Counted from the first letter of the stretch, positions 1 to 4,610 are shown. The stretch: 5,060 nucleotides of DNA from an uncultured Erysipelotrichaceae bacterium (GCA_902795905.1 CADBMY010000159.1:1-5060); one strand, 5' to 3'. The notes: generated from the letters alone by a model not told the origin. Numbers and translations: made by a program.

Positions 1-234
1 CGTTACCGCAATGTGCTCTTTACCGGTGATACATTGTTTGCCGGCACGATCGGACGTACCGATCTCTATTCAGGCAATGATGCGGAGATGGCGGCCAGTC
101 TTGCAAAGATACTGAGTTATGACGATGACCTCCGGGTACTGTCAGGACATGGTGCCGACAGTACGATCCACCAGGAAAAACTGACAAATCCGTATCTGCG
201 GATGGTGGCTAAAGGGGTGTCTCTTCCCGAGTAA
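1..234 (+). CDS. MBL-fold metallo-hydrolase (YqgX/glyoxalase II-like), C-terminal part
   Basis: The reading frame is open from base 1 to a TAA at 232-234 and gives the last 77 residues of a protein whose start lies outside the window. The family is normally about 200-210 residues, so roughly the first 130, including the HxHxDH metal motif, are missing. Visible hallmarks are LFTGDTLF near residues 6-13, whose Asp10 is the bridging metal ligand, the following GTIGRTDL, and SGHG at 48-51, whose His50 is the last metal ligand. The tail has the EKxTNPYL motif typical of Firmicutes YqgX-type proteins. These are Zn-dependent hydrolases related to glyoxalase II; the exact substrate cannot be told from the tail. 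A YqgX-type gene near comG is also known from Bacillus and Staphylococcus, although here it faces the operon tail to tail. Its 3' end overlaps comGG by 26 bp, and its likely terminator lies inside comGG. Confidence 0.9.
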   Translation, partial: RYRNVLFTGDTLFAGTIGRTDLYSGNDAEMAASLAKILSYDDDLRVLSGHGADSTIHQEKLTNPYLRMVAKGVSLPE

Positions 235-571
235 CATCATAATCATAGATATGACAGGTTTCTCTGTCATAATACACAGTTAATACTTCATAAACAGGCA
301 TACTGATCGTTACGTATGCCTGTTTTTCTCCGGCCTCCACCGTGTATGTCACACCGTTTACGGAGTATGTGCCGCTCTCGGGACCATCATTCCTGAGAGC
401 GCATTTCAGCCCGTTTACGACCGTTTCTTCACAGGCCAGGTACTTGTTCACACGTATCATGTTTGCGGCTGTTTTGAGCCTGTTATCAACGTTGGAAAGG
501 ATCACGGACACAAGACCCGCAGCAATCAGAAAGATCACCAGATAATACGTACTGATAAAACCTCTACGCAT
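209..571 (-). CDS. comGG: ComGG-like minor competence pseudopilin
   Basis: This is the last gene of the comG operon, a 120-residue product. The frame is open further upstream, but the ATG at 571-569 is chosen for three reasons: it overlaps the comGF stop by 8 bp, it follows GGAGGG (586-581) by 9 bases, and it puts the prepilin motif at the N terminus (MRRG then FIST). Residues 5-27 form the hydrophobic helix that is membrane-spanning before assembly. The residue at +5 of the mature protein is Tyr instead of Glu. Lack of Glu5 is also seen in Bacillus ComGG and in GspK-type tip pseudopilins, which supports the assignment. Cys47, Cys57 and Cys106 lie in the exported part. Sequence conservation in ComGG is low, so the name rests on motif and position. 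The 3' end overlaps the convergent hydrolase gene, and no terminator for the operon was recognised. Confidence 0.8.
   Translation of the reverse strand: MRRGFISTYYLVIFLIAAGLVSVILSNVDNRLKTAANMIRVNKYLACEETVVNGLKCALRNDGPESGTYSVNGVTYTVEAGEKQAYVTISMPVYEVLTVYYDRETCHIYDYDVTREETPL
250..271 (+). other. small inverted repeat just downstream of the hydrolase gene
   Basis: TATGACAG (250-257) and CTGTCATA (264-271) form a perfect 8-bp stem around a 6-base loop, 15 bases after the hydrolase stop codon. No T-run follows, so it is not a classical terminator. It lies within the comGG coding sequence on the other strand, where it encodes part of the YDRETCHIYD segment. It could protect the 3' end of the hydrolase mRNA or be a chance product of comGG codons. 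Confidence 0.35.
292..327 (+). terminator. Rho-independent terminator for the MBL hydrolase gene, embedded in comGG
   Basis: AAACAGGCATAC (292-303) pairs perfectly over 12 bp with GTATGCCTGTTT (314-325), with a 10-base loop between. On the plus strand the stem ends in a run of five T (323-327), and the left arm opens with A residues. This is the layout of an intrinsic terminator for rightward transcription, 57 bases beyond the hydrolase stop codon. Read leftward, the hairpin ends in only three T before ATG, so it should act mainly in one direction and let comG transcripts pass. The same bases encode comGG residues around KQAYVTISMPVYE. Confidence 0.7.
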
Positions 572-980
572 GGACAAGGACCCTCCGGTACTGTCTGTCA
601 GCCCGCCGGTAATACAGGACGATGCACTGATCCTCCAGCGCAAAGCTGCAGGTATCCACATCACTGAGAAAGATCCAGGTACCGGGCCTGATCAGCAGAA
701 AACGGTTGACCTGTTCGATCCGTATATCCTGTTCATGATAGATACAGGAAACGGATGAACTGTATACCTGACAGTCGTTGGACGCAATCATGACATGTCT
801 TAACTGTGCCAGGGCGATCTCATCCTGCACCTCATCCGCCAGTGACATGCCATGTCCGAGAATACCGATACATGAAGTCATTACAGGCACCAGGATCAGG
901 GCAATGATCAGAGGAATCAGAAACTGTTCGAGCAGGAATCCCCGGTTTCGCCGTCTGCTTCCGCGGATACGATCACACAT
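564..980 (-). CDS. comGF: ComGF-like minor competence pseudopilin
   Basis: A 138-residue product, the usual size for ComGF, starting at ATG 980-978 and ending in TAG. No later start codon exists before the pilin segment, so the 64-bp overlap with comGE seems real. The ribosome site is weak (CCGGGG, about 9 bases before the ATG), suggesting coupling to comGE translation. A very basic leader (residues 3-13) precedes G14-FLLEQ and a hydrophobic stretch to about residue 40. If cleavage is after Gly14, Glu falls at mature position 4, not the usual 5. The exported domain has four cysteines (70, 79, 111, 119), which could form two disulfides. Minor pseudopilins of this kind are thought to help start or stabilise the competence filament. 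Identification is by gene order, length and prepilin-like N terminus, since family sequence identity is low. Confidence 0.77.
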   Translation of the reverse strand: MCDRIRGSRRRNRGFLLEQFLIPLIIALILVPVMTSCIGILGHGMSLADEVQDEIALAQLRHVMIASNDCQVYSSSVSCIYHEQDIRIEQVNRFLLIRPGTWIFLSDVDTCSFALEDQCIVLYYRRADRQYRRVLVHA

Positions 981-1162
981 GTCGGAATACCCCGGATGAT
1001 CTCTTCATATCTCTCCTCACTTTCTCTGATCTTGTCAGTAATGATCACACTCTGGTTTAGCCGGATCCTGACGGTAAGGGCACACAGTTCGACGATCACG
1101 ACCGCAGCGATCAGCCCGATCAGAGAATCCGTCAGCAGGAAACCATCAGTCCGGAATGACAA
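917..1162 (-). CDS. comGE: ComGE-like minor competence pseudopilin, TTG start
   Basis: Predicted 81-residue product. The frame is open back to 1243, but nothing pilin-like lies there. A TTG at 1162-1160 stands 8 bases after a strong GGAGG (1175-1171) and yields a short leader (MSFRTDG) followed by FLLTDSLIGL and a hydrophobic helix to about residue 29, exactly the prepilin layout. An ATG further up (13th codon of the long frame) would give a 22-residue leader without as good a ribosome site. The mature residue 5 is Asp rather than Glu. The gene overlaps comGD by 17 bp and comGF by 64 bp. The remainder is short and helical-looking with a polar tail, and Cys62 and Cys77 are in the exported part. 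ComGE proteins diverge strongly, so the name follows position in the operon. Confidence 0.72.
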   Translation of the reverse strand: MSFRTDGFLLTDSLIGLIAAVVIVELCALTVRIRLNQSVIITDKIRESEERYEEIIRGIPTCVIVSAEADGETGDSCSNSF

Positions 1163-1463
1163 GACGTCCGCCTCCGAGTTCGATGATGATACGCCGGCTG
1201 TGCCCATGCCGTGTAAAATACAGCGTCTTCGCCTGATCCACATTGCCCTGACCGTTGAAATGAACCCGGATATCCGGTTCCATAAACATCGTATGTTCTC
1301 TGCCTGTCAGGATACTCTCGCTCTGTATTCTCAGGTATTCATCAGGAAAGAGCTTACGTGTATCTTTTGTCTGTTCTCTGTACTGCAGGGTCAGGGAAGT
1401 CAGCAGGCTTAAGACAAAGACAGCGATTAGAGCTTCCGCCGCCAGAAAACCCTTACTGCGCAT
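1146..1463 (-). CDS. comGD: ComGD-like minor competence pseudopilin
   Basis: A 105-residue product. The frame is open to 1505, but the ATG at 1463-1461 gives the leader MRSKG followed by FLAAEALIA, with Glu at mature position 5 as required for a type IV-like pseudopilin. Residues 6-27 are the hydrophobic N-terminal helix. The start overlaps the comGC stop by 11 bp (ATGCGCAGTAA) and has only a weak AAGG nearby, so translation is probably coupled to comGC. The soluble part (28-105) is mostly polar with a beta-rich C-terminal end. It has no cysteine, so its fold would not depend on disulfides, unlike ComGC, ComGF and ComGG here. It is slightly shorter than the usual 130-150 residues of ComGD, and the name is given by order in the operon. 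Confidence 0.83.
   Translation of the reverse strand: MRSKGFLAAEALIAVFVLSLLTSLTLQYREQTKDTRKLFPDEYLRIQSESILTGREHTMFMEPDIRVHFNGQGNVDQAKTLYFTRHGHSRRIIIELGGGRLVIPD
1171..1175 (-). promoter_or_regulatory. Shine-Dalgarno site deciding the comGE TTG start
   Basis: GGAGG on the minus strand, 8 bases before the TTG at 1162, inside the comGD coding sequence. It is the strongest translation signal in this part of the operon and is the main reason for choosing the rare TTG start over upstream ATGs. Confidence 0.7.
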
Positions 1464-1755
1464 AAGCCTTACCGCCGCTGATACTGATACTGCGGTCATC
1501 ATCACACGAAGTCTGCTTATCCGTGATCAGACCGGCACTGACTAGATCTCCGATACTCCCGGGATTTTCATCATATTCAAGCCTGTACTGCAGGATCGCG
1601 GAATCGATGACCTTGACCTGGGCATCACAGCCTTTCTTGTTTACGATCGTCAGGACTTTCTGGATATTCGGTACGGTAAGAAGGAAAAGAATGGAAATGA
1701 TACATACAACGATCACCATTTCCAGCAGCGTAAAGCCTTTTTTCAGTCTGTTCAT
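1453..1755 (-). CDS. comGC: ComGC, major competence pseudopilin
   Basis: A 100-residue protein with the textbook class III prepilin signal: leader MNRLKKG, then FTLLEMVIVV with Glu at mature position 5, and a hydrophobic helix to about residue 29. This is the main subunit of the transformation pseudopilus, cleaved and N-methylated by the ComC/PilD-type peptidase (not in the window) and needed for DNA binding at the surface. The segment KKGCDAQVKV around residues 40-49 matches the conserved KGC region of Firmicutes ComGC. Cys43 and Cys84 are well placed for the intramolecular disulfide known in Bacillus ComGC, while Cys18 is inside the membrane helix. The ribosome site AAAGGAGG, 4 bases before the ATG, is the best in the operon, fitting the high amount of major subunit needed. 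Upstream are two repeats of the comGB tail rather than the close coupling seen elsewhere. Confidence 0.96.
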   Translation of the reverse strand: MNRLKKGFTLLEMVIVVCIISILFLLTVPNIQKVLTIVNKKGCDAQVKVIDSAILQYRLEYDENPGSIGDLVSAGLITDKQTSCDDDRSISISGGKAYAQ

Positions 1756-1759
1756 AAAA

Positions 1760-1767
1760 CCTCCTTT
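1760..1767 (-). promoter_or_regulatory. strong Shine-Dalgarno site of comGC
   Basis: AAAGGAGG on the minus strand ends 4 bases before the comGC ATG (1755). Its first two A residues are part of the TAA that closes the last 57-bp repeat, so repeat and ribosome site overlap. The full match to the anti-SD suggests that comGC is initiated independently and often. Confidence 0.8.
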
Positions 1768-1936
1768 ATATCTGAATTAGGATATTCATTGGCAGCACTA
1801 TTGTGCCAATGAGAGATGCAGGTTAAATCTGAGTAAGGATATTCATTGGTAACACTATTGTGCCAATGAGAAGTGTGAACTAAATTTGGGTAAGGATGTT
1901 CATTGGCAGCATCAACACCTGGTACACAAACACCAG
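1766..1936 (-). repeat. 57-bp tandem repeat of the comGB 3' end, three codon-framed units
   Basis: Three adjacent units of exactly 57 bp (19 codons): 1880-1936 (the true end of comGB), 1823-1879 and 1766-1822. In the comGB frame each ends with LPMNIL, T or I, QI and a stop codon (TAG, TAA, TAA). The two extra units also share LIGTIV just before, encoded by identical bases, and match each other at about 46 of 57 positions. The comGB unit resembles them only over its last ten codons. There, unit 1 and unit 2 differ at six bases, all synonymous. Each extra unit also contains TCATTGGCA...TGCCAATGA, a 9-bp stem with a 9-base loop: perfect at 1786-1812, with one mismatch in the comG transcript at 1843-1869. 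The units fill the comGB-comGC gap. No start codon with a ribosome site was found that would translate units 2 and 3 on their own. Confidence 0.88.
1786..1812 (-). other. hairpin in the comGB-comGC spacer
   Basis: TCATTGGCA (1786-1794) and TGCCAATGA (1804-1812) are perfect inverted arms around nine bases, 31 bases upstream of the comGC start. A second, weaker copy sits 57 bp further upstream (1843-1869). There is no T-run, so this is not a terminator. An mRNA-stabilising or processing element ahead of the major pilin gene is possible but unproven. Confidence 0.5.
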
Positions 1937-2905
1937 TACGACACCGATCATTGCATACGAGATCAGCTGTACGGTGTTGGTAATGCGGCGGCACTGCCTG
2001 TCCAGTCTCTGCTGAGAAAGATCCAGATACCCTGTAAGCATGTTCTCGAGATCGGATGAGTAAACAGCAATACGGATAAACTTGAGCAGCAGGGAATCAA
2101 GAGCAGGGGAGTCTACAGCTTCAAGAAAACGGGTGCCCTGGGACAGGGATTCCGACACGGTTGCCGCAAGATACGCTGTTAACGGACGGTTGGGAATATC
2201 CGCAATGATCTGCAGGGTCTTCCTGGTATGTATGTTGCAGTGTATGCATTCGCGGAAGAAGCGGATGAACTCTGCCGATACATACTGGATGAGCATACTG
2301 TCGGGAAAGTGCTTCTGCATGAACTGATAGCTTTTGATCTGTCTGCCTTTGACCATGATCCAGAGCAGGATGAAAAAGGTGATGACCAGCACGAGGATGA
2401 CTGCTGATGTCAGAATGCGGATCACGGTATGCATGTGCAGGTACAAAGACGGATCACCGTTAAAGCTTTCGATCAGTGAATACAGAGCAGGAAAGCAGAA
2501 CTCGTTGAAGATGACCATACCCAGTACGGTACCGATGAAAAGCAGTGAGGGATACAGCAGATTGCGCAGGTATTTCTTACGCATGGCATCGCTCTCCCTG
2601 GTGATGGATACGGTCAAAGCGAGGGCTTCCGGAAAGGGCAGATACTGCAGAAAGGCAGAAAGATGCCGGCGGTAGATCCTGGGGGTAATGTCGGTAAAGC
2701 AGGCAGACAGCAGTTTTCCCTGTGCCAGTTCTTTCCGCAGATGATCAAAGGCGGCAGTATTGTCCTTTGACTGCAGCAGATCCAGAGTCTCAGTCAGCGA
2801 AAAACCGCTGTTCAGCAGTCTTGAGATACCTTCGCAGTCCAGCTTACCGATCAAGATCTTCGGCTGCTTCTGCTTCCGTAAGATACCCGTTCTGAATGCA
2901 TTCAC
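1880..2905 (-). CDS. comGB: ComGB, GspF/PilC-type membrane platform of the competence pseudopilus
   Basis: A 341-residue polytopic protein, the usual ComGB size. It has two type II secretion F-like halves. The first runs from about residue 25 (GISRLLNSGFSLTETLDLL) to about 115. The second, about 211-300, has its membrane anchor at 311-335. Hydrophobic segments are seen at about 118-142, 161-185 and 311-335, giving the three-span topology of the family. ComGB is the inner-membrane base on which the ComGA ATPase acts to push pseudopilins into the filament. The chosen start is GTG at 2905-2903, overlapping comGA by 62 bp without a clear ribosome site. A TTG at 2854-2852, overlapping comGA by 11 bp, is the alternative and would remove 17 residues. 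The longer form keeps a basic N-terminal stretch of the kind found in relatives. The gene ends in LPMNILTQI, the segment repeated twice downstream. Confidence 0.93.
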   Translation of the reverse strand: MNAFRTGILRKQKQPKILIGKLDCEGISRLLNSGFSLTETLDLLQSKDNTAAFDHLRKELAQGKLLSACFTDITPRIYRRHLSAFLQYLPFPEALALTVSITRESDAMRKKYLRNLLYPSLLFIGTVLGMVIFNEFCFPALYSLIESFNGDPSLYLHMHTVIRILTSAVILVLVITFFILLWIMVKGRQIKSYQFMQKHFPDSMLIQYVSAEFIRFFRECIHCNIHTRKTLQIIADIPNRPLTAYLAATVSESLSQGTRFLEAVDSPALDSLLLKFIRIAVYSSDLENMLTGYLDLSQQRLDRQCRRITNTVQLISYAMIGVVLVFVYQVLMLPMNILTQI

Positions 2906-3827
2906 TGAGCTTTTCGGTGAGTCCCCGGTACCCCGGACTGTGGCTTTTATGGCTGAAATAGTACACCAGCTCCTTTCTGTTCATGATCTCGTAGACAGTG
3001 ATCCGAAGATCGCTGTCCGTACTGTAAAGACGCTGATTGATCACTCCCCGTAAGACATCCTGCAGCTGGAAGGAGGATACACCAAGCTCCAAAAGACGCT
3101 CTATCGCCGTAATACAGCTTGATGAATGGATCGTAGAGACAACAAGATGACCGGTAAGAGCACAGCGTATTGCCATCTCTGCGGCTTCGCTGTCGCGGAT
3201 CTCTCCGACCATGACGATATCCGGGTCATGTCTCATCAGCTGTTTGATGCCTTCCGCATAGCCGAGATTCATCTTGTCGTTGACCTGCAGCTGCACATAT
3301 TTGTCGTAATAGATCTCGACGGGATCTTCGAGGGTAAAGATCTTCTTTCCCTCCACTTCGTTCAGTATCGTATACAGGGTGGTGGTCTTCCCGCTGCCGG
3401 TAGGTCCGCTGAACAGATAGAAGCCGCTGCGGTGATGCGGTATATCGCGAAACCAGTCGTTCTGCAGAGGATCGGTACTCAGCATATCTACGGTCAGAGG
3501 CCGGTGGTTGTTCAGGATACGCAGGACCCCGGAAGTCATATGCAGACTGGAGACAAGAGCCAGACGCAAGGCGAGTGTCTTACCGTCGACCTCAAACTCG
3601 AATCTTCCGGTCTGCGGCAGCAGGATATCGCTGACATCCAGATCGGCCCGGAACATCAGGTAGCGGAAAAAGCGCAGATCATCAGGCTGCGGCTTCAGCA
3701 TCCGTATGACACCGTTGACCCGCATTTCGATCGTCAGCTCCCGGTCTTTCTGAAGATTAAAGTGAATATCCGTCACATGGTAATGCAGAGCAGTGCGCAG
3801 ACACTCCCGCAGACGTTCTTCCATCAT
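2844..3827 (-). CDS. comGA: ComGA, assembly ATPase of the competence pseudopilus
   Basis: A 327-residue GspE/PilB-family traffic ATPase, first gene of the operon. An N-terminal domain (about 1-110, with ATDIH-like VTDIHFN at 18-24) precedes the RecA-like core. Walker A is GPTGSGKTT at 141-149, the Asp box begins LEDPVE at 166-171, Walker B is DPDIVMVGEIRD at 201-212, and the His box is TGHLVVSTIHS at 225-235. All the residues expected for ATP hydrolysis are present. The protein acts on the cytoplasmic face with ComGB to drive pilus assembly. The region after GVINQRL (261-267) goes straight to the YEIM segment without the four-cysteine zinc module of GspE and PilB, giving a compact form. Two successive ATGs (3827, 3824) can start it. 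The best ribosome site, GGAGG at 3845-3841, is 13 bases from the first ATG, longer than usual, so the first is preferred. Confidence 0.96.
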   Translation of the reverse strand: MMEERLRECLRTALHYHVTDIHFNLQKDRELTIEMRVNGVIRMLKPQPDDLRFFRYLMFRADLDVSDILLPQTGRFEFEVDGKTLALRLALVSSLHMTSGVLRILNNHRPLTVDMLSTDPLQNDWFRDIPHHRSGFYLFSGPTGSGKTTTLYTILNEVEGKKIFTLEDPVEIYYDKYVQLQVNDKMNLGYAEGIKQLMRHDPDIVMVGEIRDSEAAEMAIRCALTGHLVVSTIHSSSCITAIERLLELGVSSFQLQDVLRGVINQRLYSTDSDLRITVYEIMNRKELVYYFSHKSHSPGYRGLTEKLSECIQNGYLTEAEAAEDLDR

Positions 3828-3852
3828 GGTTCCGATACAGCCTCCTTCACCA

Positions 3853-3870
3853 TTTATATTTGCCGCAAAA
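3853..3870 (-). promoter_or_regulatory. possible comGA promoter element (weak)
   Basis: The minus strand upstream of comGA reads TTTTTGCGGCAAATATAAA. TATAAA (3858-3853) could be a -10 element, but nothing like TTGACA stands 16-18 bases before it. The T-run followed by CAAATA faintly resembles a streptococcal com-box arrangement (5 of 8 bases against TACGAATA). No ComK-type AAAA-N5-TTTT site was seen. Absence of a good -35 fits a promoter needing an activator or alternative sigma factor, but that is inference. Confidence 0.25.
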
Positions 3871-3953
3871 ACAGGAATTCCACGAAAGATCTCAGGGAAA
3901 AATACACAGAGCAGGGGAGATCCTTAATTCGCTTTGACAGGCTTCCGCAAGCG

Positions 3954-3981
3954 TTGACAAAAAATGCGGTATCTATAAAAT
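3954..3981 (+). promoter_or_regulatory. sigma-A-type promoter of efp
   Basis: A perfect -35 TTGACA (3954-3959) and a -10 TAAAAT (3976-3981, one mismatch) are separated by 16 bases. Transcription would begin near 3988, leaving a leader of about 15 bases that contains the ribosome site AGGAG (3990-3994), 9 bases before the efp ATG. A second TTGACA lies exactly 20 bp upstream (3934-3939) without a matching -10. Confidence 0.75.
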
Positions 3982-4003
3982 TAAATCGTAGGAGTATATT
4001 AAA

Positions 4004-4561
4004 ATGATTATTGTCAATGATTTAAAACCCGGAACAGCGTTTGAATATGAAGGCAATCTTTATACTGTACTGAATCTTGATCTGAATAAGACTGCAATGC
4101 GTCAGATGATCGTCAAAGCCAAGGTCAAGAATCTCCGTACAGGTGTGATCAATGAGATCTCTTTTACCGGCGGTGACAAGGTAGAACCTGCGCATGTCGA
4201 CAGAAAGGTCATGCAGTATCTCTATGATGATGGTGAATCTCTTGTCTTTATGGATAATGAGACATATGAACAGGTAGAGATCCCCAAGAGCCGTCTGGAG
4301 TGGGAGATGAAGTTCATGAAGGTCAACGAGAACGTTACGATCACAATGTATGAACAGGAAGTCATCGGTGTTATTCTGCCTGATAAGGTAGCACTGCAGA
4401 TCGTCGAATGTGAACAGGCCGTCAAGGGAGACACAGCGACATCGGCTTCCAAGAATGCCAAGGTCGAGACAGGACTTGAGATCAAGGTACCTTTATTCAT
4501 TCAGAACGGGGAGATGGTACTGATCTCCACCGCAGACGGTAAGTATTCCGGCAGAGCCTGA
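4004..4561 (+). CDS. efp: translation elongation factor P (EF-P) with non-canonical loop tip
   Basis: A full-length 185-residue EF-P, the standard bacterial size. It binds between the ribosomal P and E sites and speeds peptide-bond formation at polyproline stretches. The three beta-barrel domains are seen in order: an N-terminal KOW-like domain (about 2-60, with VKNLRTG at 41-47), a central OB domain (about 66-125) and a C-terminal OB domain (about 129-185, with GDTATSASKNAKVETG then VPLFI). The ATG at 4004 follows AGGAG by 9 bases. The loop that reaches the peptidyl-tRNA, KPGKGAAF at 29-36 in Bacillus EF-P, here reads KTAMRQMI. Lys32, the residue modified in Bacillus, is therefore Met32; Pro30 is Thr and Gly31 is Ala, while Arg33 is next to the tip. 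The rest of the protein looks intact. The gene has its own promoter and terminator and is divergent from comGA. Confidence 0.97.
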   Translation: MIIVNDLKPGTAFEYEGNLYTVLNLDLNKTAMRQMIVKAKVKNLRTGVINEISFTGGDKVEPAHVDRKVMQYLYDDGESLVFMDNETYEQVEIPKSRLEWEMKFMKVNENVTITMYEQEVIGVILPDKVALQIVECEQAVKGDTATSASKNAKVETGLEIKVPLFIQNGEMVLISTADGKYSGRA

Positions 4562-4565
4562 TAAC

Positions 4566-4590
4566 AAAATGTGCCCTGTGCACATTTTTT
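4566..4590 (+). terminator. Rho-independent terminator of efp
   Basis: AAAATGTGC (4566-4574) and GCACATTTT (4580-4588) form a perfect 9-bp stem with loop CCTGT, followed by two more T, so the run from 4585 to 4590 is six T. It begins four bases after the efp stop codon. The next gene starts only 20 bases beyond it. Confidence 0.8.
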
Positions 4591-4610
4591 ATCCATTCAA
4601 TTGACTAGAT

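Noticed and set aside
136..164. Inverted repeat GTACTGTC/GACAGTAC in the hydrolase gene as a possible comG terminator
   Set aside because: The arms are perfect over 8 bp, but the loop is 13 bases and no T-run follows on the minus strand. It overlaps the conserved SGHG codons, so chance is likely.
1756..1879. The 57-bp repeats as a CRISPR array or mobile-element remnant
   Set aside because: The units are contiguous without unique spacers, are derived from the adjacent comGB end, and have no target duplications or cas/transposase genes nearby.
1752..1994. 80-residue minus-strand frame with repeated HWHNS...NEYPYSDL across the 57-bp units
   Set aside because: It is the shifted reading of the comGB tail repeats. 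The period is 57 bp, a multiple of 3, so any frame repeats. Its upstream half overlaps comGB out of frame, and no good start signal was seen.
2082..3053. Several plus-strand frames across comGB and the comGA 3' end
   Set aside because: They are shadows opposite well-supported genes and give basic, motif-free translations.
3876..3881. GGAATT as a -35 element for comGA
   Set aside because: It has correct spacing from TATAAA but matches TTGACA poorly and is half of a GGAATTCC palindrome, so it is not reliable evidence.
3126..4007. 293-residue plus-strand open frame antisense to comGA
   Set aside because: It lies almost wholly over comGA, whose ATPase motifs are all intact on the other strand, has no ribosome site and shows no domain. 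It is explained by codon bias of comGA.
4222..4500. 92-residue minus-strand frame within efp
   Set aside because: Antisense to a fully conserved EF-P coding sequence; no independent support.
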